A stretch of 64,000 bases of DNA from Aedes albopictus. Its lineage: Eukaryota > Arthropoda > Insecta > Diptera > Culicidae. Below are positions 11,391 through 21,331 of the stretch, in pieces. The translations under genes and the position numbers were made by a program. The stretch spans positions 443,056,334-443,120,333 of the forward strand of contig NC_085137.1 in the NCBI RefSeq assembly GCF_035046485.1, in the 5' to 3' direction. The number at the start of each line of letters is the position of its first letter. Within the stretch, counting starts at the first letter, position 1. The notes below the pieces were generated by a model. That model was not told the DNA's origin. It did no database searches and was given only the letters and a program-made list of their open reading frames with translations.

Positions 11391-12339
11391 CTCTTTACAA
11401 GACAAGTCAAAGCAGTAATTTATTTCAATTTCTAAACGGAATTTAATTTCTTGCTTTATAGTTGATAAAGCAATAATTTTCACTTTCCCGACAAACTAAT
11501 GTCCAACTGAGAGCTTGCGTGTCCCATTTATTGATTAGGTATCATTGACGTATCTAGGATTTTTTCCTAGGGGGTGCCAGTTTCAGTGGCTTCCAGATTG
11601 TTTTTTTTTTTTTTTTTTTTGTTAAATACCGATCCACCCACCCTCAATTTCTCAGTCGCGGAAAAAATGAGCCCACAAATTTAAATGCACTATATTTTGG
11701 AGAATAGTTTTTTTTTGGAAAATTCGATACGTTGTACTTATTTAACACTTTACTTGCCATGGAGGTACGAAAACTTGATAAATTGATTGTGTATAATACA
11801 TGGAATTTGTATTTTCACTTTGAACATAACAATCATCGCGCTTTGAACATAACAAATTTGCGTACTCATCGTGACATCCTCTTTGTTTTATTACATGATA
11901 ACAACTCTTATTAAAATAGTTTTCAAGAACAATTGTAAAGGTTATAAAAAGGGGAACTTACGTATTTTTGGCATTTTTGTTCTATTCGTCATGGGGTTTT
12001 TTTTTAAACCTGTTGATCTCAAAGTTGGCCTCAAATCCTTTCCAACCAAGCTGAGTAATGTGCCCAAATTTCAGGCAGTTTGGCCCACAAAAACACCCCT
12101 TGATGCAGACCTGCTGATAATACTCTTCGTTACCCTACTTAAAATTGCAAAATCAGGATACATATTTGCATTTTTGGTTTTACCACAAAATTAATGGCAA
12201 CAGTGTTTTTGTTTTATTAGTTGAACACTACCACGTGTACATGAGAATACTTTTACAGGGAAATTATATTTCGGATAATCGAGCCTGGTTTGTACGTGTA
12301 ATACAAGAAATTTATGTTTTCGGCAAAACATTCATTCGG

Positions 12340-13560
12340 TAATTCATCAGGGAATATTCCCGGTAATTCATTTGGGAATTGTTTTGTAATTTATTTCAAT
12401 TAATACCTTTTTTGGAAATCTCCCAGGAATTCTTTTGGATTTGACAAATTTCTTTAGTAATATCTTTGGATCTTTCTTAAAGAATTTATTTCGGTTGTGT
12501 GTTGGGAATTTGATACGAAATACCTTTCACACATCCTTTGAAAATTTCATCGGCGACAATTCCATTAGGAGATTATTTAGCTTTTTATTTCATTGGCAAA
12601 TCCTTTGAAATGTTTTCTCGGGTGTTCCTTCGCCAATTTTTTAGTAGTCTTTCAAGCGTTGTTTTGTTAATGTCAACAATTCTATTGAAATTTGTTTTTT
12701 AAAATTCTCTTAATTACTTTTCTGGAAATTCCTTTGAGAATTCCATTAGTGAAGCCTTTGGTAATCCATCCGGCAATGACTTTTCTGGAATTTTTCTGGT
12801 AATTCTTCGGCAAGTCATTCTACTTTTTTTTGGATTTTCGTCGTTTTTTTAGACTTTCATTATCTATGTTATTCTGTATTCCTTAGCTGATTCATTGGAA
12901 ATTTTTCCATAAATCGCTTCTATAATTTTATTGAAAATTCTTCAGACAATTTCTTCTAGATTTCTTCAGTAATTATGTAAGGAATTCCTACAGTAGATGA
13001 TTTCGGAATACCTTCGGCAATTTCGATATTACTTGCATTGAAAACTTATTTGGGAATTTCATCAGCAATTCCTTTGGAAATTTTGGAAGCTTCGATTATT
13101 ACTTTGGGAACTTCTTCGATAATTCCTTTGGAAATTGATTTGGGAAATTAATTAGAAATTTTCTTCGGGAATTTATTTGAAAAAAAAATGTTTTTGTTCT
13201 ACGAAAATTACTTTTGGAGTTCTTTCTGAACTTTCTTCAGAAATTCCTTCGATGTCTTCGGAATATTTTTTGAGAATTTCTCTGAATTTTTTTTTTGTGA
13301 ATGTTTGTGGAAATTTTTATATACTATATGTCGGCAATTTATTTTGAGATTGGATTTGATCAATTTCTTTAAAAGGCTGGGTATTCTTATATGAATTCTT
13401 TTGGCAAATACTTAGAAAGTTTCAAGGTAATTTTGATGTTTTTTCCAACAATTTCTTTGGGAATTTGTCAGGAAGTTTTTCGTGAGTTTCATAGGATTTT
13501 CTTTGAGCAAGCTTAGTTGAGAATTTGTGAATTTCCAATCCAGCAATTTTCGGTAGCAAT
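12340..13560. repeat. Degenerate AATTCCTTTGG-type minisatellite
   Basis: Words such as GGAATTCCTTTGG, GAAATTCCTTTGG and TTCATTGGCAA recur at irregular spacing across about 1.2 kb inside the hAT-like element. The unit is too diverged to give a fixed period. Similar material fills 54290-57500 and 63490-64000. Confidence 0.6.
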
Positions 13561-13779
13561 AAATATAAATACAATTAAATCAAAAAGAATTACAGGAATA
13601 ACCATGGTAAAATTGCCTGAGAAATTTGCAAAATAACTGAAGAAGAAATTGCTTAAATAATTTCAGAGGAATAGCCATTACAATTATAAGAAAATATCCA
13701 AAGAATTTGATGACTAAATTCCATTTAAACTATCTATGAAATTAAAAAAACAACTATGTCGAAGCAATCCTCAAAGAAT

Positions 13780-13915
13780 TGGCCACACTACGGTCTAGCG
13801 AAAACGGAGTCGTGGATTCGAATCCCACCAGAACTCTTTTTTTTTTTCGAAAGATCATCTCCCAATTTGTCAATCAGCAAGATTCTGTGCCTTCTAATTA
13901 CAAGTTTTTTCCGTA
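13780..13915 (+). mobile_element. tRNA-derived SINE, family of 54768-54912
   Basis: A truncated head (CTAGCGAAAACGGAGTCGTG, then GATTCGAATCCCACCAGA as B box), a T-run, and a tail GTGCCTTCTAATTACAAGTT match the complete copy at 54768. It lies inside the hAT-like element. Confidence 0.7.
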
Positions 13916-15063
13916 CAATCCTATAGGATTTCACTAGAGATTTCCCTAGTAATACCAACCCCATGAAACGGCTGTCATCCACATACAACTGGATTGAAGC
14001 CAAAAATATGGTGCTGGACGTGGTGCTGATTTGAATCGGCGGTTGCATAAGGCTGAAAACACAGTGATTTTCTCTGTTGGAGCAGGTGCGACATTCAAAT
14101 TTAATTGATTTGAGTGTTGTTTTAAAAGGGCTAAATGTATTTTCATACTTGTGCGTCTTGTAAATTTAACAAAGAACACTAAACCCATTGAACAATATGT
14201 GGAAATGATCGTTTTTCGTTCACGAATTTATCTTCGCACGACAAAGATCGCTTCCGCACGTAGCAGATTGGCCAGCAGACTGAAAATTTGTAAACAAACT
14301 CGTGGCGCCCCACCAAAGGCGGCGGCTTCAAGAACTTACGCTTTCTTCAGGGGGTTGAGTAATACCTTCTAAGATTCCTCAAGTTGCTTGAGGAATCCTA
14401 GCCACAATTCCCGGAAGAAGGCCAATAAAAGCTGGAGAAATTTCATGAAAATTTTCTGGGATAATCTCTGAATTAAATCTGAATAAAATAAAAAGAATCG
14501 CCTGAGGAAATTCTGAAAGAATCCCAGGAAGATTGTCTAGAATAATCCCACCAGGAATTCCTCAAGGAATCCCAAGAGAAAATTTTAGAGGAATTCCTAG
14601 AATAATTCCGAGAAGTATCGTAGTAAGAACTTCCAACGAAATCCTAGGAGAAATTGCTGAATCAATCTCTGCAGAAATTTCTAGTATGTACAACCCCATC
14701 AGGACGAATTGTCTGGAAAATCCTAAAGGCAGTTTATTGAAGAAATATCGGGAAGAATCCATAAAGAAAGCCTAGAGAAATCACTGTATGATTGGATAGA
14801 GGTATTTCTGGAGGAATCCATGGAGAAGTCTGTTGATTGTTCTTACCGATATTCAAAACGCCAAAACGTACAACAGGTATATAAGTATTACGGGTGTGCT
14901 TATATTTTATTCGAATGTGCCATTAATAAATATTGGAATTATGCATTGTGTGGAGTTTTAAATTTTAGGTAACTATCAAGGAAAATTTCTAGGGGGTGCC
15001 AAATTTGTTCTAGGGGGTGCCAGGCACCCCTGGAACACCCCCCCCCCCCTAGCTACGCCAATG

Positions 15064-15504
15064 TTAGGTATGTCAGTATAGCGGTCTCTTTTAAACAGAA
15101 CAAGCCCCCGGATCGTAAACCTAGATTGACGCGTACTGACTGTTTTCTCCAATTGAGAAAAGATTTGAATTGCAGTTTCAGTTTCTACCCGAGCAGATCG
15201 ATGGAAAATTTTCTCTGTGAGAACTGGTTCTTTAGTACCTAGTAATGTCGTTCAGTCACGAAATCGAGATCAGCGCGGTGTCACTCTAGAAAAGGGAGAA
15301 ATACACTCAAAGCGACAGGTTTGTTGTTGCTTATTAAATTCGATTTCATTTTTTTTTTTAATTTTTTGTACTATTTCTAAGTTATTGATTGTGGTTTATA
15401 ATTAATGTAAAAATACATGACTCATATTGCTGAAGTGATGCTTCGAGTGTCTTTGATTTATTCAAAAAAAAAAACGTAATGAAAATTCTCTTCAGTAAGT
15501 ACAA
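15064..15504. other. Unassigned sequence
   Basis: No gene seen. T-rich tracts at about 15348-15365 and 15466-15475. Nothing recognisable as coding. Confidence 0.4.
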
Positions 15505-17863
15505 TGCACAATGGTCCGAGGACCAACATTAAGTGGAAAAAATTAATAACTCAAAAACCATCCAAGATAGAGTCTTCATGTCTTCTAGACATTTGCTCGT
15601 GAGTCCAAGCCGCGTTATATGCAAAAGTGTCCTAAGCGCCAAATCTTAAAATACTTCATATTTCAGCACCTAACTTTTTTATTTCAAAAGATATCGAAAT
15701 AAAATGTTCTGCAAAATTGAAGAAGGTAAAAACCCCGACAACTTTCTCGAAGAGCAGTTTTTTCTATCTCTTCAATCTGAAGAGATATAACTTATTGAAG
15801 AAATAAAAAGTCCGAAATCGTTTTTTTTGTCATGTGTCAAAAACTATCATTTTTTCAAGCCTACTATGTTCAGAGCAATTGTACATATTGCCAAAATACA
15901 CATTTCGTCAGAAGACATCAAAGCTGTACGATGTTTCTATCAAAAGATATAAGTATTTTTGTACTTTTTTAAGCCAATTTTTCTAGCGTAACATTTGAAA
16001 AAGGCGCAAGTGAATCTTTAATTTTCTCCCACCACCGGATCTAGTATGACAAAAACTGCATTTTAACAAATTTTGGAGAGGGTGTTTTTTTGTTTTGCGT
16101 TTTAAATGTGATTTGACTATGACCGTATTTTAGGCATCAAATTCACGAAAAATGACATCCATAATGTCCGAGTTCAACATCTACTCGTGTTTCAAGATCA
16201 CTTATCTTAAACATTCGAGTAGCGATGAACCCAATGTTGTCCTTTTTGTTTTGTTTTGTTCCTTTGTGTAAGTGAGCAAAAATATAAAACAAATTCCCTA
16301 TAGTTTTTCGATTTCTTAATTCATCAGATATATGCATCTGGTGATCGTATGCAAATTTTAAATTGAATTGTGGACCGTCCAGTTTTATATGTTTGACATA
16401 TATTATGAAAGGCCTTTGATCCTAGGATAGGATGCGACACGTAGTCAGTCAATTTGAGACCAATTTGCTGTCAAACGGAGACCAGTCGCTGATTGGTCGA
16501 AATTGATATCCGTTTGCTGCGATCATATCGCTTTGTTGTTGGCTTGGCCGTGTTGCTAGTTTGTAGGTTTAGCATTTGATACCAATATTTAAAATCATTG
16601 TATTTTTTTATTCAAGCTTTATCGCCTCAAATATGTCAGCATTCAAAAGCAAATCAACCTATGTGACTCCCATGGCTTGACACCGGTTAAAACCATTGAT
16701 TTGGTGCAAAATCAATTGATTTTTTGATAGATTTCATCATAATTGAAAGAGCTTGCGTTTGAAAGCAATTTTAGTAGCAAGTTACGCTATTGCAATTGCA
16801 AATAGTGCTTTACGGTGCGAAATATGCATCAAAACTTCAATCGTTAAAGTTAAATAGTTTTAAAGATTTGGAATAAAGAAAAGTGGCAGCACTTGATTTT
16901 GATCGTTGACGAAATTGACTGACTACGTGTCGCATCCTATCCTAGGATCAAAGGGCCTTTCATAATATATGTCAAACATATAAAACTGGACGGTCCACAT
17001 TTCAATTTAAAATTTGCATACGATCACCAGATGCATATATCTGATGAATTAAGAAATCGAAAAACTATAGGGAATTTGTTTTATATTTTTGCTCACTTAC
17101 ACAAAGGAACAAAACAAAACAAAAAGGACAACATTGGGTTCATCGCTACTCGAATGTTTAAGATAAGTGATCTTGAAACACGAGTAGATGTTGAACTCGG
17201 ACATTATGGATGTCATTTTTCGTGAATTTGATGCCTAAAATACGGTCATAGTCAAATCACATTTAAAACGCAAAACAAAAAAACACCCTCTCCAAAATTT
17301 GTTAAAATGCAGTTTTTGTCATACTAGATCCGGTGGTGGGAGAAAATTAAAGATTCACTTGCGCCTTTTTCAAATGTTACGCTAGAAAAATTGGCTTAAA
17401 AAAGTACAAAAATACTTATATCTTTTGATAGAAACATCGTACAGCTTTGATGTCTTCTGACGAAATGTGTATTTTGGCAATATGTACAATTGCTCTGAAC
17501 ATAGTAGGCTTGAAAAAATGATAGTTTTTGACATATGACAAAAAAAACGATTTCGGACTTTTTATTTCTTCAATAAGTTATATCTCCTCAGATTGAAGAG
17601 ATAGAAAAAACTGCTCTTCGAGAAAGTTGTCGGGGTTTTTACCTTCTTCAACTTTGCAGAACATTTTATTTCGATATCTTTTGAAATAAAAAAGTTAGGT
17701 GCTGAAATATGAAGTATTTTAAGATTTGGCGTTTAGGACACTTTTGCATTTAACGCGGCTTGGACTCACGAGCAAATGTCTAGAAGACATGAAGACTCTA
17801 TCTTGGATGGTTTTTGAGTTATTAATTTTTTCCACTTAATGTTGGTCCTCGGACCATTGTGCA
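15505..17863. mobile_element. Fold-back element with about 951-bp near-identical arms
   Basis: The left arm 15505-16455 and the right arm 16912-17863 are reverse complements with very few differences (for example CATGTGTCAAAA against CATATGTCAAAA). They start TGCACAATGGTCCGAGGACC. A 456-bp spacer (16456-16911) is unrelated to the arms. An identical 64-codon open frame occurs once per arm (16143-16337 minus, 17031-17225 plus), which is a consequence of the symmetry. No transposase is visible. Confidence 0.9.
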
Positions 17864-19657
17864 ATGTTGTAGAAGAAGTTCTGTTTCAGTTGTGATATTA
17901 TTCCAAGAAGAAGATCAGGAAAAAATAGCAAATGACAAAAACAAAGATTTTACTCATTGCTAAACAATTAATTAAAAAGCAAAACAAATATTACATACCT
18001 ACACACATCGCTCACATTTTCATCGGCAGCTTGATGAACCTCTTCGATTTGAAGTAGAAGTGGCTCCCCGGTAACGGATGGTTGTACCATTCAGACTCCG
18101 AGCAATTAAGCCTCCACCTCTGGCAGTCAATAACTATCACCACCCCATCATCCCCATCCGCATCTCCTCGTGGTGAGCTCTCTTGTCATGAATTTGCGAT
18201 TGTTTGCATTGCTGGCTGGCTGCTGTGACCCCCTCTCCTCCCCAACCAACGTTGGTACCATGAGCGGAGCACTCGAAGAAGCCAAACCAACTACCTACTG
18301 CTGCTGCTCTTTGGGGTCTTTATTATGTCATCGAACACCAGAGATAAGTTTCGTTTTCATTCGTCGTGCATGGCGAATGAAGAACAAACAAAAAGACATC
18401 GGCCACACGATAACGATGATGACGACGACGACGACGACGACCGTCCATCATCATCTCGTGATGTTTTGGGATGCTGGGGGAGGGTCGGTATGAAATGCGC
18501 CTTTGCTTAGGGGTGAAATCATCAGGATTCAGAAAAATGGTTCAGAAGCCAAAGTTTAACAAATTAGTGTTCTATGAATCTATAAAAGGTGCAAAAAACT
18601 GGTCCAAATTATAATTTACAAAAAAAAATATTTGAAAAGAATCTGTAAAAGTGATGATAGTTTTATTTTTCTAGCTGCATCTTAAACCATAGAATGAACC
18701 TTTCTTGAAGATAAATTTTATCTTGCAGCATGCACAGACGATACAATCTCCTGAAAATTGAACAATGAGGCCATAACCATAGGATGATCGTCATACGTAA
18801 CTCAACTTCATGGATAATTTTTCACAAAAACAATATCAAAAACAGATATTACCAATGTCAAAAGAGTGTAAACTTCTGATATTTACGATTTTCTTCTGCA
18901 CATTTATTTCCACATTCTGGCCGACTATTGTATAATGATCCACCACTCTGCATGTCATCCCAACGGGCCTCTCGCTCAGCAATGATGGCTTACCAAAGGA
19001 AAAGGCCAATTTTACATGCTAATTTTGATTCGCTGTGAGGTGCGATGAAGATTTTGGCCGTACATTGCATTGCCAATTTGCAAGACAATGATGAATGAGG
19101 AGTGAAATTCACATTATTAGCGCATCGCGTCAACCGCCATTCACCGTGTGTCTGTGGAGTTGTTATGAATGGCAAAAAAAGCTAGTGAACGTGGTTCAAC
19201 TGTAGGCCCTTGCAAGTTAAAACGAAAATTGAGCCTATTCGACAATAAGATATAGTATCAAACGACATCAATCATTGTAAGTATCATCAAGAAATCAGGA
19301 ATTCAACCATTGCCAAAAAAATCCTCGACTGACCTGAACCCGTGCCTTTACCGCTTCCGCTCTATGGACTCTGATTCAAGCGTTAGGGCATCAGTGAAAA
19401 TTTTGAATCGACGGAAAGAAGGATACATTGTCATTCATATTAATCGTACAAATGATTTTAAAGTGACTACATATCGCGTTCAGCTTATACGTTCAACCAG
19501 TACCAGCCTATGCTCAACCAAAATACGGCATGATATTTGCCACAATCAATTTTCTCGAAAGACTACTGAAACCAAGTTTTCATTAGAAGTTACTAAAAGC
19601 AACTCTCAATCTCATTCAACCATGCTAGACTATAAAATCTCCCAGAAGCCACTTTCA
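17864..19657. other. Non-repetitive-looking sequence with a GAT/GAC microsatellite
   Basis: A moderately GC-rich patch (about 18050-18500) contains CTG runs and a (GAT/GAC)n tract at 18412-18442. I see no splice-consistent coding exon. An open frame of 107 codons at 18170 is driven by the microsatellite, and one of 123 codons at 19310 runs into a hairpin; neither is credible. It could hold regulatory or UTR sequence. Confidence 0.4.
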
Positions 19658-19758
19658 GCTCAATTCAGTAACAAATTTTGAAAACGACGTATACTCAATG
19701 GTGTAGCATTGATTATACGTCGTTTTCAAAATTTGTTGCTGAATTATTGAATTGACCG
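19658..19758. repeat. Hairpin with about 45-bp arms
   Basis: TTCAGTAACAAATTTTGAAA followed by ACGACGTATA is matched by TATACGTCGTTTTCAAAATT further on, with a loop of only a few bases around GTGTAGC. Probably a tiny MITE. A stem this regular could also be transcribed as a hairpin RNA. Confidence 0.65.
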
Positions 19759-20065
19759 AAACAAAACTCGATACCGATTATGGCAGTTTCGCCTACATGC
19801 TGCTGAATGAGAGATGTCACGAGACACATAAAAGATGTTCACTTCGTAACTTGCTTGCAATTTTATTCGGGGAACGTGTAGCGCAACATTCATATGTTGT
19901 AGCATTCAGTGTGTAACAGTCAGTGACAACCATTGCCTACAGTTGGGCGCATGTGATAAAGAGCGACCGGTTTCAAAGCGAGATGAAACACCATGCTTCC
20001 ATCCATTATTGAGTTACCAGGCGAAGTAGAAAGGTAAGATGGAATTCCTTCTGACATGACTGAGC

Positions 20066-20217
20066 ATAGAGCTTGCTGGAGTTAATTCACCTTTCTCTTT
20101 CAAGCATGCAGGCGGGATAGGATTTGTTTTCATCGGGAAACCTTTCCTGATAACAACAAATCCTATTTAGCCTGCATGTTTGAAAGAGAAAGGTGAATAA
20201 ACGTCAGCAAGCTCTAT
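20066..20217. mobile_element. MITE with TAGAGCTTGCTG termini
   Basis: The left arm has AGAGCTTGCTGG...CACCTTTCTCTTTCAAGCATGC and the right arm is its complement, GCATGTTTGAAAGAGAAAGG...CAGCAAGCTCT. It spans about 150 bp, with TA at both borders. It lies immediately downstream of the last recognisable exon of the gene relic. Confidence 0.75.
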
Positions 20218-20284
20218 TATCTGTACAGTTGAGCTTGAATGTTATTAGGACAGTATGCGATAATTGGCAGGGCATCATGTTAGC

Positions 20285-20903
20285 GTACCAAATTTCTCAC
20301 CCAAATCTTTCTTATTCACGGTGCAGAAAGCGCACGGGTATGTTGAACTGTTACTCATCACACCTGCGACAATGTTGATAATCTTCAGGTCGCCTTGAAA
20401 AAAACATATCTGTTATATTTTACGATGAATAATTTGTTATATTTAACGATGAATGCATACCTGTTCTAACTGCATCCAGGGTACCAAGTTCCAATTTTTT
20501 CCACATTTTTGAAACATAGTCGTAGTTTTCTTGGACATTTTCAACCAATGCAAGAATGAAGCACCGTTTTACTCCAGAATCCCTGAACTCTGGCTGACCG
20601 GTTCATAATTGTTTTCCATATTCAAGATTATCTTCAACGAGCCTTGTCCTCCGTCAATCCCTATTAGCATGCGTGCGTCCTGAATATTACGACGACTTTT
20701 AACATATGCTATCAAGCCATGAACACTTCGACAGAAGATCAGATATTCCTTGTTAAGGTTGCCGCTTGAAGTTGAAAAAAAAACATTGACTCAACTTCAC
20801 AAAAATTATGAAATTCGTGTGCGGAACTTGTAAGAAAGCTCTGCAAACCATGCTGTATCGCCACTGATTTCGATTCGCCAAGAGCTTGAGCAAGTTTCCG
20901 AGT
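20285..20903 (-). pseudogene. Gene relic, exons C and D (DGGQGSLK family)
   Basis: Exon C (20461-20903) follows a TTTTTCAG acceptor. It encodes TRKLAQALGESKSVAIQHGL, then RRNIQDARMLIGIDGGQGSL, then DSGVKRCFILALVENVQENY, and ends at an ACAG|GTATGC donor. Exon D (about 20285-20393) follows TTTTCAAG and encodes GDLKIINIVAGVMSNSSTYP plus CAFCTVNKKDLGEKFG. The intron between is 67 bp. Frameshifts fall in a T9 run near 20778 and near 20607, so this is a pseudogene unless those are sequence errors. I recall multi-copy uncharacterised arthropod and hydrozoan proteins with this layout; the function is unknown to me. It joins to exons A and B at 27099-27756. Confidence 0.7.
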
Positions 20904-20930
20904 CTGAAAAACAATGAAAAATAAAAAAAA

Positions 20931-20952
20931 AACGCATTTTTTTTTTTTTTTT
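20931..20952. repeat. Target-site duplication, 3' copy of the I-clade LINE
   Basis: AACGCA followed by 16 T, identical to 27059-27080. The minus-strand reading is A16 then TGCGTT, so the poly(A) junction of the LINE lies within it. Confidence 0.9.
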
Positions 20953-21331
20953 ATCTAGTTCGTTTATTTGGGGCTCAATCGCGTATAACGCTTTACGGAG
21001 CCGAGGATCTTTCTTTGTACTTAATAGTATACATTATACAGAGTAATAACTTTTTAATGATATCTGTTAGTAATGGGTGGAAGCCAGGGTACTCGTGGCA
21101 GCTCGAGGTTAGAAGGTCACATTTTGAGGGATGGACAGGGTAAGGATTGGGCCAAAGGTTTCACTGCTGGTCATCCGGGGGTGAATCGCATCTTACTAGC
21201 GTATTCGGTGCCTTGTGGTGTTGGTACCAACTTGTTGTGGGACTTGGTCTTCCGGATGGTCAGGAGCAGCTTGGTAACACAAAGAGGACAAAACAGAGAA
21301 AAAAAAAACTGGAGAAGAAAACACAAGCAAA
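20953..21331 (-). other. 3' UTR of the I-clade LINE
   Basis: Non-coding tail between the RT/RNase H stop and the A-run. It includes AGCCGAGGATC-type and GAAGCCAGGGTACTCGTGGC words that recur, diverged, at 37545-37700, identifying a second truncated copy there. Confidence 0.7.

Larger units (their letters stand above)
11543..15063. mobile_element. Non-autonomous hAT-like element, 3.5 kb
   Basis: CATTGACGTATCTAGG at the left and CATTGGCGTAGCTAGG (complement of the right end) form 16-bp terminal inverted repeats. Both ends are flanked by the identical 8-bp TTAGGTAT (11535-11542 and 15064-15071), the target-site size of hAT transposons. Subterminal blocks GGGGGTGCC lie at both ends. No transposase frame is present. 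The interior is degenerate minisatellite sequence plus one SINE. A scrap of the same terminus type lies at 7862-7905. Confidence 0.85.

Noticed and set aside
16143..17225. Duplicate 64-residue proteins in the 15505-17863 fold-back
   Set aside because: Mirror images produced by the inverted repeat; short and featureless.
18170..18510. Small proteins with poly-Thr or poly-Asp
   Set aside because: The homopolymers come from the GAT/GAC microsatellite read in different frames; no other support.
19310..19681. 123-residue plus-strand protein
   Set aside because: Ends inside a hairpin repeat; no recognisable features or splice signals.
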